This document shows, piece after piece, positions 45,814 to 58,253 of a stretch of DNA of 64,000 nt. The position numbers and the translations under genes were made by a program. The first letter of the stretch is position 1. The number at the start of each line of letters is the position of its first letter. This stretch comes from Xylona heveae TC161 (taxonomy: Eukaryota; Ascomycota; Xylonomycetes; Xylonales; Xylonaceae): contig NW_017264198.1 of assembly GCF_001619985.1 (NCBI RefSeq), positions 558,001-622,000 on the forward strand, read 5' to 3'. The notes under the pieces were generated by a model. It was given only the letters and a program-made list of their open reading frames with translations, was not told the origin of the DNA and made no database searches.

Positions 45814-48813
45814 CTATTCCTTTTCAGGACTATGATGCTGTTCTTGCGGATTTACGGGCGTGGCGCCTGCGAAAAGTAAAGTAGTCAGCATCCTGCGAAA
45901 TGAATGAAGTCAACAAGGCACACGTACCCAAAACCCAGCCGATTCCTGATGCCAGTCCGCCAGTAACCATGTTGCTGACCACATCTCTCTTTCGGATCCT
46001 CTTCTCGCGCTCGCTGCCGGCTAAGCTTACCGAATCGCTGTCGGCATTGCTGATCATGCTTGCACTGAGATCTCTGGAATGAGAAGACTCGCGAGGTGTT
46101 GCGGTGGAGGCCGCGGCCATGGCACCGGCACCGGCACCGCGGAGTGGAAAGGCCGACCGACTCAGGGCTGCAGCAGCACCCTTTGCAACGTCGAATAATC
46201 CCATTGGTGCTTCGTCGTTGATGCGGCGAGTGGCAGCGGTGGTTCTATTCGTGCGCGTGACACCGGAAGACTCTATGAACCCACCGGGTACTTTGCCGTC
46301 GCCGCGGTCATCCCAACGAGTTTCTTCCTCGCTTTCTTGCGCTAGGAGCATGGTGAGCTCTTCTTCACAGCGGCGCCAGACGCCGAGGATTTCGGAAAGC
46401 GCAGCTGGCGGAGCCAGCATGAGTGCCTGCGAGAGCAGTTCCATTCGTTGCTCGAGATTGCGAAGTTCTTCAGGGCCAGCACTTGACCGACCCGGCCTAT
46501 ACCGTCCCGCCTGGAAAGCAGCTCGCCACGAAATGCTATCGCTCTCGTTAATCTCTTTGTCCCCGGTGGTACCAGCTGCAGGCCGCGAGAACGGATTGAG
46601 ACGAGTTATGACGTAAGAGTATGCCGTCTCAAAATCATCTTCCGTAAGAGCAGCTTCAATGGCCATTCCGATTACACGCCTTTCCACATTGTGGGTCTGC
46701 TGCTTGGTAGAATGACCTGAAGGGGCCGAGTCGGCTATTGTATTGCCATCTTTGATTATGCCTGCGGCCACGAAATTGCGACTAATCTCAAGGAGATCAT
46801 CTAAATTCGTATAGCTTTTTGGGTTTTGATCCAACACTTTATTAATCAGTGTCAGAGGGTCTTGTTGGACTCGGATAGCCACTGGCTGAAATGGAACGCC
46901 GTGTTGTAGGGTGAGAGAATAGAATGACAATGAATGGGTAGCAGCGATTAGGGCATTCGCATGGCGGAAACCACTGGAACTGGGGAAATAGCCCTGAAAG
47001 GCGCGAATTCTGAAGACAAATCAGCTCAGTTGTAAAAGGGAGAAGAGGGGTTTGCGGTATACGAACATGTCAGAAGCCTTTTTAATCCCGCCGCGCGTGC
47101 GATTTCCATTGCTAGCATTGTCGTACGCATTTAAGACACTGTCAAGTATGACTTTCTCGACTTCATCCTTTGTCAACCTTTGCGCAGAATCCGTGATGTA
47201 TGCTTTTACAACAAGCTCATTACCTTGAGTAAAGCATTAGCAAAACATGTTGAGGATCACGATTTAGAAGAGAGATGACATGGCTTACAATTCTTTGATA
47301 TAAGAAGCTTCAAGATCTCTCTTTCTAGGAAATTGATCTCGACATTTCCAAATACTCCTTGACCAGGATACCCAGCCTGAGACGCGTCCTCTGTGCCCCA
47401 ACCCCATAGCCAGCGGAGGTCCTGAACAATCTGAGCCCATTCTCCCTCGTCTCTTTTTGGCCCAGCTGAAAGATTATGTAAAACTTTCTGGAGCTTTTTC
47501 TTTTGCTGATCTTTGCTCTTTGAAAGGATCAGCTCCGCAATTGCTCGCAAGGAGAGAGTCTCGCCAAGCTTTGTGAGTATATTTGCAGAAGACAGCACGG
47601 CCTCCATGAACTTGATTGAGTTCTTTTCTGGAGTTGTCAGAGGGTTCTTAGGCTGGAGTAAGGCATTCTGCAGCAGTAACATGGTAGACCAGTCTCTGAT
47701 GCTCCCCGCCAAATCCCCGAATCTTGAAAGACTGCTATGAGGCGAAAATACTTCCGGAGGCACATCCAGCTGCATGAGCTCCGTTATTCGGACTAAAATA
47801 TGATAGGCTCCTTCCAAAGCTGCGGGCGAAGCTTCATCAGTGGCGTAAACTGATGCTAGCGCGGTTTGCGCATACTGCAGTTCTAGAGATTGTTGAACAC
47901 TTTCATCCAGATAGCCCAGACCTTCATTGTAGCCACCGCAGTCGACATCTCCGGGCCCATCCCAGCCTTGAACTGCGTCGACAGCGAGGCTGAATGTCGT
48001 CCTCGCCGTTGACAGGAGCCATTCAAAGACAAATTTCCACTCAGCACCGTCTGCGTCATTCAAAGGTTCATAAGGACGACCATTGTTCTTGTCCTCGTGA
48101 TGCTCAGCATTCAGCTTCCGCCGCTTATTCTTTCCACTCCCATACATCCAAGGGCCTACTAAGTTTCTCAGGTCCCTCCCTATGTTCTCGTGGGCCCCAG
48201 TCTCGCCGCATTTAGACAAGAGATTATGGACCGCAGTTTCTCCGGATAACTTCTCAAATTCGGAGAGAGAGAATACCGTATAAGATTCTGGATAGTATTC
48301 GTAACTGAGTCGTAGTAGGGGTAGGACGCGTGAAATAAACCAGCATCGTAATTCGTCCGAATGGTGTAGAAATGGTTCGAGGAGTTGCGGCACTTGCGCG
48401 AGGAGACCGGTCTCGGAGTCAATTCGATGAATACGACATATCAGAAATCGAGTTATGAGATCTACCGAATCATCTAAGGCGTATGACGGACAAGCAAGTG
48501 GAAGAAGCTGGAGGCGTTGGACTCGTTTTCGCGACTGGCTCTCGGTCAATCCTTTGACGGGCGTGGCATCGAAAGAGCCCTCAGAGCTGGAATCAACTTC
48601 TTCCGTGACGAGACGCTGTATAAGCCAGCAGAAATTAGATGGGCTCGTGCTTTCCGGAAGATATGTTAAAAGTAATCGCAATAACAGCTCCTTGGGAAGA
48701 AACTGGGAATGTGAGTTTGCTAAAGCCCAAAATGAGGTCACTTCGGATTCAGAAGCCAGATGTGCCGCCAGCAGCACGGCTTGGGCCTCGGAGAGACCAG
48801 AAGCGTTTTCCAT
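45814..48813 (-). CDS. SEC39: SEC39-domain protein (Dsl1 tethering complex)
   Basis: Four exons (47289-48813, 47067-47223, 45928-47009, 45814-45866) encode about 938 residues. Sec39 is a helical subunit of the Dsl1 complex, which tethers Golgi-derived COPI vesicles at the endoplasmic reticulum. Recognisable parts are the N-terminal SEAQAVLLAAHLASESEV and ELLLRLLLTYLPES helices, DLRWLWGWG and FLEREILKLLI in the middle, and NVERRVIGMAIEAALTEDDFETAYSYV near residue 660. The last intron (61 bp; donor GTACGT, acceptor TTTTCGCAG) is needed: reading through it adds a false tail, while splicing gives GWVLGATPVNPQEQHHSPEKE and a stop at 45814. Intron 2 uses the GTTCGT donor seen in several genes here. 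Confidence 0.9.
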
Positions 48814-49995
48814 TAGGCGTTCAGCTCAGAAATCACCCAGGAGAATTGAAAAGAAAATCTTAATAAGATTGTTGTAGTGATTGTTGTTCTGGACTTGTGG
48901 TGAACCCTGAACATGGCGGGAGCTCGGACCACTCCATCCCAGTCCGCCTGGAGCTTGCCGATGTCATCAACTTCACGTTCCTGAACCTCTTCTCTATCAC
49001 CATCCTCTGCTTTTGTGTCGTTGGGCATTCTCTTTTTCTTTGTTCTACCAATTTACATTGTAATCTATCTTTTTATATGAGTATTAGTTGTCTCAATGCA
49101 GTGCATGATACTGGAACAGCCTCTGTTCATATACCCGCTTTTCTCCCTACATTCGTCATTCTACGTTATGTTTCTTTTTGTGCATGACTTTTCAATTTCC
49201 TCAGTGCAAGACCATGCTATCTCAAAATTACAATGCTCAAGTCATCTGAATCTGCTTCTACCTGTTTACAAGGTCCAACGGAGGGGCTCTCTCACGCCCT
49301 CTTGTCTGCGATTTTTTCCAAGCTGTGTTTTCTGCAGTCGCTCGAATCAGAATGTGAATCTTTCAGCCCTGTTTTCTATGGAATTCAATGCAAATCTATA
49401 TTTTCATTCATTACATTTCGTTAAGAGTTTCTCTTCGCGCACACCTTTGTGATTTCAGCGAAATACGGGAACATTATGAGACTGCATCTTCTCATGTCGA
49501 AGAGAAAGCTTTCATCAAAACGGCGAGAAACTTTCTTTTCTGCGACACCTCATAGGCCATTCACGATATCTGACCAAATCTAGGCAGGAGTCCATCTATG
49601 TCAAAGCTATGCCTTTGCAGCGAAGCTTATCCAGCCAGGATCCTCTTCTGACAAATAATGCAGATGGGCATTTAGATCATTGATTCAGCCACCGGGTGCA
49701 ACCAAAGTAATACCAGTTGTGTATCAAATCAGAAGTACTGCACTTTGATCTCAATCAGAGTCGTGGCGAAACTCATTCACAAATGACCAACGTTTGATTT
49801 AAGACGCTTTCCATTGTTTATTTCAAATATTACACATCACTTTTTCTCAAGAGGCTGATCTTGTCCACTCTTCCTTTTCCTCGCTCTGTCATCTGCCTTC
49901 TTCACTTTTCCTTCGCCATCGAAAAAGCGAGGGGTCTTATTCTCATCACTTCAAAAGGCTCATCTCATTCCTCGAGGAACCAGGTAGCTCCGAAG
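48814..49995. other. Divergent promoter region, SEC39 / BTB gene
   Basis: About 1.2 kb with pyrimidine-rich sequence near 49890-49960 before the BTB gene, typical of fungal leaders. Open frames on the + strand (49,090-49,450) are T/C-rich and resemble nothing known. Confidence 0.6.
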
Positions 49996-50905
49996 ATGGC
50001 ACCTTTGTCTGATCGCAAGCACCAGGAGTAGGTCCTTTTCAATTCCAAAGAAGAAATGCAGCTGACATTACCCCTTCAGACTCCTCAATGGGCCGACTCT
50101 CAAAATTATTGTCGGTTCAGGCGTCAACTACTCCGAATTTCGCGTGCCAATGAAACTATTGAGCCACTACTCTTCGGTTTTCAAAGGTTATATTGATAAG
50201 GGGGTTATTTTCATTGAATTTGAGAATGGTTACCCAGAAATCATGAGATACGTCCTGGAGTATCTCTGTCGCGGCTTCTTGGGCACCATCCCTCGCTTTC
50301 CCACTCCCTCGTTGAATCTGCTGCGAGTGTATTTCCTGGCAGAGAAACTTGACGTGGGGGAGATCAGGCATGAGATCATGAATCGATTTGCTGCTGATCT
50401 GGCTTTCGACCCAATGGCCCTGGGGGTTCAGGAACTTCGATACATCTACAATCACTTTGAAGAAAACACGCCTATCAGGAAGCTAGCTGCAAAATGGCCT
50501 GCGTATGCGGTGCTGCAGAAGCTTGTCGATTCTGTCAGATATATTGTCCTTTTTGGCGAGATTCCCAAATTCGCACTGGATTTTGTCATGGGTGTTCGGG
50601 ATGGGCGAGTAGCTTGGATGAGGGGCAGGCGTTTCTTCGTCAACCCTACCTGTCAGTACCACGAATATGCTGATACTCGTTTCTGCGGATATGGCAACCG
50701 TGAGGATGGCTTGGGAGAGACCATTCCCGATATCGTGGTCAGACCTGGCAGCGCAAGTCATGGAGCAAACGGAGTTCCTAATAACAGAGGAGCCCCAGGC
50801 AGACGCAGGAACCGAAACAATCGAAACAAAAACCCACCCCAAAACAGAGCCGTGCCGCAGCCGATGAGTTCTGCTATGCCGGCAGGTCATAGGGGGCTGC
50901 ACTAG
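49996..50905 (+). CDS. BTB/POZ-domain protein
   Basis: Two exons (49996-50027 and 50080-50905) encode about 285 residues. The start MAPLSDRKHQELLNGPTLKI requires removal of a 52 bp intron (GTAGGT donor, CTTCAG acceptor); without it the frame begins inside the BTB fold. The N-terminal half reads as a fungal BTB/POZ domain: LKIIVGSGVNYSEFRVPMKLL, SHYSSVFKGYI, and a later helix block with LLRVYFLAEKLDVGEIRHEI. BTB domains mediate dimerisation or cullin-3 binding. A Trp/Arg-rich segment (GRVAWMRGRRFFVNP) with Cys and His residues follows, then a disordered Asn/Arg-rich tail. No kelch, zinc-finger or other partner domain is visible, so the specific role is unknown. Confidence 0.85.
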
Positions 50906-52107
50906 AGATGGCAGTTTACGAGCGTTTCGGCCCGGTATCTCTCACAAATAGTACTGGGCTCGAAGGCTCACTGACCAGCTGATTCTCGTAATTGCATCAA
51001 GTTTTGACTCTCAACTTTCCCTTTTATTTTCCGTCCCTGGCTATTGTACTGCCCAGGCAAAAACTCTCCATTCAGTTTCTGTTACATTTGGACGGGCCAT
51101 CTGGTGCTTGTTAACTGCACATCGCCTGTGCTTATTACTAGGAATCTCGGTTCAAATCAATTTACCATATTTTTTTCCTTTATCATCATCCAATCGTACC
51201 TTTCTTTGCAATATCTGCTACTTGACATGATAGTATTTTACGCATGAGTATCTGCCACTGCGACTACTTTAGCACTTTGTCTTTATGCGTACGAGCTAAA
51301 TGTCTTTTCTGGTCCCAGAGCCGTTCATACGCGCCAGCGCCCGTTACTCCAAACGTCTCCGGATTTACTCATCTTTGACAATGGTAAATCTTGTTTGAGA
51401 TTTGTGGGGGTCCTCGCCATATTCATTCATCGAGCTCTCACATGATATAGCAAGTTAGGTCGTAGGCTTTGTTCCCCTTCTCCTCACCGCTCCAAGCATT
51501 TACAGTCGTGCCTTCCAAGTTAGTCCAACCCATGAAATAGCGCGTTCGTCCAAGAGGAAGCGCGACGAAGGAAAACAACACGATCACATTCGAAAAACGC
51601 CCACTTGATTCTATCCCGCTCACTTTGAGAAGCATCTTCATCCTGCAAGCTCTTTATTCAAGAAAAACAGTGTCTCAAACGCATTTGCCGCACGAATCTC
51701 ACAAGGAACACTTGATCATATTCTCATCTTGGCAAGATATACGCGTTTCTCAGCCCTGAACTAACGCAGGAACTACCTTGACCAAGAATCCGTTTCATCG
51801 AAGCTTTCAAGAATCAAGAGCTTGCTTCAAGTCACTTTGCGACGAAGCTCTCATCTCTTTCTTCCCTTCTCACTTCACGAAACTGCGTATAGCAAAGCTC
51901 AAAGAGACAAATACGCGCTTTTCTCAGCTCTATCAAGGTGAGGAACTTCTTAAAGCACCTCAGTTTTCGTTATGTTAACTCAAAGACACTAGACAATCGC
52001 GAAGGTCCACACAGTTGGCGCCTTAAATCTGCAACAGAGCGCTTCAAGTGAAGCCAATACAAGATCTTCAGCATTTTTTTGAAGAAAAGAAAGAATATCG
52101 AGTCAAA
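50906..52107. other. Intergenic region
   Basis: About 1.2 kb between two + strand genes. It is TC-rich with GAAGC/TCAAG short words at 51780-52050, probably the leader of the next gene. No gene is supported. Confidence 0.6.
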
Positions 52108-53334
52108 ATGTTCACCTCCAAACCCGCAAACGGCAGAATCAGCCAGCGCGATATTAAAAAGAGCGTGTTCTCGGTTGGCAACAACAATGATCGCACGCGC
52201 TCAGAGCGCTTCATGAGAATCCCTCATGCTCCCAACACCATGAAAAGGGGCCGCGACGAATTCTTTTCGCGCGAGGATGCGAGAAGCTCTGATAGCGAAG
52301 ACTTTAGTATTCATGAGAATCAGTAAGTTGATCTGTCTCTGGTATCTTTCAGCTCATCGTGGCATACCTTATCTACCCTTCTCAAATCATGTCGATATAG
52401 AACTTGAGTTGATTTCTGACGCGGACGTAGTTTCCTGAATGGTGGCGGCATTACCCACGGCCATGCCCTGGTCTTGGACAGTTTCCCACTTAGCAGCCCC
52501 AGCAGTCAGTCTTTTGCCGCGTTTAGCTACCATTTTGGCGCATGGGGTAAGCAACCTGAACCTTTTCTCAAGCATGTAACATTTTCATAATAGAGCTGAT
52601 TGTAACTTTTGTATGATTCGCAAACAGACCATTTGCCTGATTTTGATCTCATCTCGGAAGCATCGAGCAGATCTGATACTTCTCGCAAATCTGGTTTCGG
52701 ATCACCCTCCGCTTCTCTCTCAAGTTCCCTTAGAAGCTTAAACATCTATGGTGCTGAATATGGTGTCGACGACTGGGCGTCCGACAAATCTTACCTTTCC
52801 AGCGAGAAAAGTAGCATGCTGGGTACTGACGAAGCGCCGGCCAGTTCTCCCATTGGCATGCACTCCGCATTCCATGGAGATCATGAATTCCAATTTGGAG
52901 GCACCTCACACTCAATGAAGATGACTGATGAGAATTTGAACGCATCGCTCTGGCCTGCTATGCCGAGTAACATTCAGCTGGTCCCGCCTCCAGGTGCCAT
53001 TTTCAGTCCCCCCATTCGCACATTCGCGCAGAAGGTCGGGTCGCCAACAAAGGTAATGCAAGTGTCTACCCAGGAGGACTTGCTTAAGAATAATGTCAAG
53101 AAACTGGGCTCGATGAAGCATTGGCCTGTTTTGACGCCTACTACTATCCCCAACGCCTCAGAGGAGGAACCGCAGAAGAAGCGGCGCTTTATGCCCTCAT
53201 CTCCGCGGAGCTCGTCTGTTTCTTCCTTGAAGCACCAATTGTCCCCTTGCTTGAACAAGGAGAAGCGTCGGGGTCTTTTGGCCAAAGGTTTGAGAATGAA
53301 GAAGGGAGGTGCGAAGAAGATTAGAACAGCTTAG
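52108..53334 (+). CDS. Unknown Ser-rich basic protein
   Basis: Three exons (52108-52322, 52431-52546, 52628-53334) encode about 345 residues. I recognise no domain. The N-terminus (MFTSKPANGRISQRDIKKSVF) is basic; exon 2, entered through a CTGAC branch and GTAG acceptor, reads FLNGGGITHGHALVLDSFPL and ends FSYHFGAWD, joining DHLPDFDLISEASS. The middle is Ser rich; the C-terminal third contains PPPGAIFSPPIRTFAQKVGSP, EEPQKKRRFMPSSPRSSS and a final KKGGAKKIR. These basic clusters suggest nuclear entry, and SP sites suggest kinase control, but both are inference. The phases of all three exons agree, and all donors are GTAAGT or GTAAGC, which supports the model. Confidence 0.72.
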
Positions 53335-53779
53335 AAGATGATGTGGACAAACATGGAAGAGGCGCGAAAGGCGTTCATGGGGAATTACATTGTTAGCGGC
53401 GTCGGACCACTGGGAAAAGGGGAAGGGGAAAGCTTAAGGGAGTTTTTACAGCGCGCACAGCTTCAGTTTGAAGTAGTAAAGGAGGGGAAACCACATTGAT
53501 TATTGACTTGGAGGAAGAAAGAGTTCTCTCGTTGATTTTGTTTTTGGCTTTTGTTGTAGTTAACATTGACGAAAGGGAACGAAAGGGAACGAAAGGGAAC
53601 GAAACGGATGACCGATGATTATTAGACGAATGCAAAACTCATATATATACTCTTATTCCTCCAATAAATTTGATAATAGAATCTGCAGTAGTAGTGAAAT
53701 CATACGTATGATACCAGTGAGACCATGAGCGTATGGATTACAGTTGACATACAACTACAAACTACCGAATTTTCAAGGC
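53335..53779. other. Intergenic region with a 10-bp tandem repeat
   Basis: The 3' flanks of two convergent genes. At 53571-53604 the unit GAAAGGGAAC is repeated three times plus a partial copy. Nothing else is seen. Confidence 0.75.
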
Positions 53780-56730
53780 TCAAAGCTCCTCGTTGAGAAA
53801 GGATTCTTCGCCTGGCTTCTTATTGACATCACTTTTACCTTGCGACGCTGGACGTCTCGCTGGACTTTTTCGTTCTCCTTCATCAAGGAAGCTCAGCCCC
53901 GCCATGACTTTGCCGCCACATGCTCTTTCAAGAGCCAGAAACGCAAAATGGCCGCCGACAACTGGGCGAGCGAAAAAGTTGGGGCCAGGAAAGCCGCCGG
54001 TTCCCTCCGTATCGTACAAGTCGGTCATAGGACGATCTGTGAAGATCACTTAGTATTTCTCACAAATAATATATCATAACGAAAGAAAAGAGAGATAATA
54101 TGTACCGGTTGAAGTTTCGTTGACCCAAAGAGCTACACTATCCAAGATTTCTCCTCTGACCTTGTTACTGGTGACGGCGGCGGCAAAGAATTCCCAGTCA
54201 CTCTTGGTGTAGAGGTGTCGGTTGTCAAGAGGAAGTCCATATCGCTGGCGCACTGCGTGATACCAATCACTTTGGATCTTGTAGATGTGGTTTGGAATGA
54301 AATGGTCGCTCGACTCATTTTTTTCTGGAGACGGCTTGATCGGCTTCTGGCCCTCGTCTGCTGCGGAGACGATGCCTTGGGACTCCGATGGAAGATGGAA
54401 ACAGAGGAGGGCGTCTGCAAAGAGATTGTAGAGGGTGGTCCACGATCCGTACCAGTCGTAGGCTAGTTTCGCGTGGGTACCATCGCGTGAGATAGCATAT
54501 TCTTGCCATTTTTTGATGTAGGCATCCGAAATGTTCTACAAGTAAATTTAGCAAAGAGGTATGTTTACTAAATGAGTAGTAAATCCCTACCTTGTACTCT
54601 TTTGCATCAGGCTTAATACCAGCGATGTCAGCCAGATCGCTCATTGCTTTGATACCAATGATGCCTTTGAGGGCAAGGTTGGTTTGGAGTGCAAGCCATC
54701 CGGCGAAATCATCAGTTGACACTGCAGGCTGTGGGTTAGAGTAAATTGTGAAGAAGGTCCAGACTCGACTTACATTGCCTATGCGGCTCCAGAGAGAATT
54801 CGACGAGGTAACCAGTCCACTGTTTCCAAAGCTTGTAGCTGCGGGTGACCCACTGTTTTGCTTCCTCGATGCCCGTGGCACCCCCACCCCATTTGCCGTC
54901 AAGGCCTTCTATCCCGTCTCTCTCTTCCAACTGTTGTAGGGAGAAAATACCGTTTGCAGTGGGATCGACAAAAGCATTCTTTCCCAGTGCAGCCCATGGA
55001 GACCCCGCGTCCGAATCCACATTATATCGGAGTGAGTTTACCAAAGCAAGTCCCATAATGAGAATATTTCCGCACTCTTCGACTGGCATGTACTCATCTC
55101 TGCCATCCGGATGGCCCGTAGCATTTGGAAAATGGTATCCTAGATCATGCATTGCGTATTTGTTCGGATATTGGCCGCTCAGCATATGCTCGATGAGAGG
55201 CTCAAGAAGATACGCGAGCCATCTGGGGTTGGTGTACAGGAAGAAAGGGAAGGACGGAAAGATGACATCTATCGTTTGAAAGTTTCCATTCGAAGAAATT
55301 TCCTTGAGGAATAATATGGGATCCTCGCGCGTCCCGGCGAATGTCGTCGCACCTAGAGTTTGACGAGCAGAAAGAGCGACTATATCCACATATTTGTCGG
55401 AGCCAGATTTATACGCGTCCTTTGCCAGCTGTTGGGAGTAGTTGGCAGCCAAATTAAAAGCGTTCCGGAAGTCAAAGTAGTGAAACGTAATAAGACTCTG
55501 TACGGAAGCGAACCAAGACTTCCATAGCGGGCGCATGTAAGTTAAGCCACGGGCAGAAGCAAATTGGACCACAGGATCCTGAATATGAGATAGTGTGAAA
55601 AGAACGTGCTCCTTGTTCGCACCAGACTCAGCAGAGCTAGTGTTTAACTTGAATGATTTCGAAAAAGCAAAGACGGGCTCTTCGTCCATGATACTGCGAA
55701 AGGAATCATCAATGGCGTCCTGCAATGTGCCGGTCCTTGAGAACCTTTGTCTCAGGAGCGCCGAGGTTCCAGCTTCATGGCGTACATTCTGTATCCACGG
55801 GGAATCAGAATAAAATAATGAATTAAAAAGGTACATGTCGGCTGCATGTATATACATACCGCGGGTCCTGTGAAATGTAAGGCGCCCCATTCTGCCTGAT
55901 CTCTATATTCCGTCAAGAGTTGTTCAGTTTCACGCTGTACCTGCCAAGTCTTCAACGAGTGTTCTGAGTCGCCCAGATTAGTCTGCAATAGCTGCCATGT
56001 GATTCGACTTCCTCTATCCCCGCTAACCCACTGCCCGTTGACGTCAATATACAAATTGACATTGAAGTTTCCTTGGACATGAACACCGAGATACGCAGCA
56101 GGAATAGATTGACGAAGTGTTGATGTTGGAGTTACCGGTGACAGAAAAGATAGAACGATCTCAACAGGCACACTATCACGAGACTTGTTCGAAGGAGCAG
56201 GGATTAGATATGTCAAATTCGTGGTAGACGCATCGTATGTGGCACCCTTATAGATAGGAAAAGAAACGTTATAGCTAGCATGATCAGTCATTCAAAATTT
56301 ACCATATAGAGAGATGTTTCGCCTTACACGTCATCTTTTCTTAGAGAATCATGTGGCCTTCCAAGCAGTGGATAGACCTTATCCGTATCAGGCACAGATG
56401 CTAACACCGAGAATCCAATCTATATCCAAGATCAGAAATTGTTTTTTGAGGGAATTTCAAGAAAACACATCCAATCGACCAGAGATAATACAAAAGCTCA
56501 GAAATCATGGATATTATCACTCAAAGCGGCACAAGCCTAACACATACCTCTTGACCAGTCCAAAACATGGGCCATTTATTCCACGGCGGATTTCGAGCAT
56601 CATTCAACCATGTGCTTAGATACGGATTTCGTACAATAAGAGGCAAGACAGGTGGATGCAATACAGAGGCTTCCATGAAGCTTGCTAGCAAGGTAACGTA
56701 AAATATTACTGCAGGGACGTGCAAGCGCAT
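53780..56730 (-). CDS. Secreted glutaminase A-like protein
   Basis: Seven exons (56548-56730, 56328-56419, 55860-56274, 54774-55788, 54591-54721, 54106-54535, 53780-54036) encode about 840 residues. A signal peptide is clear (MRLHVPAVIFYVTLLASFME). The mature protein follows the order of fungal glutaminase A proteins (DUF5127, DUF4965, DUF1793): PLIVRNPYLSTWL, TGQEIGFSVLASVPDTDKVY, PLLGRPHDSL, AEWGALHFTGPA, then YPNKYAMHDLGYHFPNATGH, MPVEECGNILIMGLAL, QLSTDDFAGWLALQTNLALKG, and TDRPMTDLYDTEGTGGFPGP followed by RPVVGGHFAFLAL. Relatives hydrolyse glutamine outside the cell; the activity of this protein is inferred. The tail after the last family motif (KSPARRPASQGKSDVNKK) is a short basic extension. 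Intron 4 uses the second of two close AG acceptors. Confidence 0.93.
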
Positions 56731-57693
56731 TGCGGCTATCGGCTCAGAAGTTCTGATTCTGAGCTCCAGTGAAAGTAGAAGTGAGGGGCATCAACGCATG
56801 ATAAATATACGCTTTATATCTTATGTAAATTTGTGAGCAATGCCCTAGATTATGCTCGCTGGTTAGAAGCTCCAGCTGGTATAGCCCCGGGATATGAACC
56901 TCGGGAAGAGGTCCGAGAGGTGGTTCTGGCAATGATGCTGGAAGGAGCAGTCACTTACCGCATTTGGTATCTTGGCCCTGCAGACTAGCCGGTCAAGTGA
57001 CGCAGCCTCATTGTGGGGAAAGGAACCCGGCGAGGGGGCTTGCACCTGTGGGGGTACTTTAATTTTGGTATTCTACTGCGCTAGTTAAGCGGTAAGATAC
57101 CGAACCATCAGTAGAGCAATGAGGCAGTTGCTCTCGCTCATTCAGAATAATGCGCAGGAAATGATAGTTACTACCGTCTGCATACGTAAACCTTGGGTTC
57201 ATGACAAGAGTTTGGTGAAAATTACGCGCTGCACAATCCTACGAAGAGTGCCGGTCATAGTGGTACATAATGTATATTACTGGTTTCAACCGTAAGAATT
57301 GTTGTATCGTGGTCGTCTCTAGCAGGACAAAACCCGGAGATCCCGCGGTATTCATGCGGAGATGAAATTGACGGCCACGCCCAGAAGCAATTACGAGGAG
57401 AAAGGTAGCGAATGCAGTTCGATAATTAAAAGGCACCAATTGCGCGTGCTGGGAGGATTTCACGCGTCAGAGGTGTATGTGTAGCAACGACCGCGATGCG
57501 CTTTTAGCTCTAATTATTGCCCTCCGGTTCTCCAGTTCAGACCAGTGTCGAAATTGGGGTTGAGTCGGCGGCTGTCTCGCTAAAGCCCGCAGCTAACCCC
57601 CATGCCTCGGCAACCCCATATGGGACTGGATCACGTCTCCACCTGCTGCCGCCCAACGGAATACGCAGGTCTGTCCGTTACACTTCCTCTGAT
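56731..57693. other. Divergent upstream region, glutaminase / complex I subunit
   Basis: About 1 kb between divergent genes. It is the presumptive shared promoter; I see no clear repeat or coding sequence. Confidence 0.6.
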
Positions 57694-58253
57694 ATGGCTT
57701 CCGGATACGGTCTCAATGGCGGTATGTAGACCATGTTATTGCGAAGACCCTTCATTGTCATATTTCCTGTCTCCTGCATTCACCGAAAACACTCCTCTGA
57801 ACCCCATAATTGCGAGCTGAACCGTGAGGTCTGCTCCACTATTCACAACAATCACTGATCGATCTTTATATAACATTAGGTCCTTCCCGCTGCTTTCCCT
57901 TTTGGCAAGATCTTCTTGCTTGTTATGTTGTCAATACAACGGCCGAGGACGACTCCGGGAAGAAAAAGTGTGTACCAGCTTTAGAGGATTACTACGAATG
58001 TCTACATCACAAGAAGGAGGTAAGCATCACCAATTTCCTAGAGCCTTGGGCTTCCTGTGGTTTAAATATACATCCGGATGACCAATTCCTAACGAGTCTC
58101 CTGCAAATACAGGCTGCAAGAGTCAGAGCTCTACAGGTCGCCTATCGAAAAGCTCAAGCGGCACATCCGAGAGAGGATGCTCCCAAACCCGGATCAATAC
58201 GTAACCTTGGATTGCTTGATGCTGAGGAAGATACGAAGAATGTACTCGGATAA
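57694..58253 (+). CDS. Complex I accessory subunit, NDUFS5 type (twin CX9C)
   Basis: Three exons (57694-57721, 57880-58019, 58113-58253) encode 102 residues. Two CX9C motifs are seen: CFPFWQDLLAC and CVPALEDYYEC, separated by a short linker (YVVNTTAEDDSGKKK). Together with the MASGYGLNGGPSRCFPFW start and the HHKKEAARVRALQVAYRK helix they match the NDUFS5-like subunit of mitochondrial NADH:ubiquinone oxidoreductase. Proteins of this fold are oxidised by Mia40 in the intermembrane space and attach to the outer face of the complex I membrane arm. Introns of 158 and 93 bp split the frame into pieces too short to notice alone, so the gene is easily missed. All three joins keep frame and the splice sites are standard. 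Confidence 0.92.

Noticed and set aside
51100-51165. Possible tRNA from a GGTTCAAATC B-box-like word near 51150
   Set aside because: No A-box or cloverleaf can be built around it.
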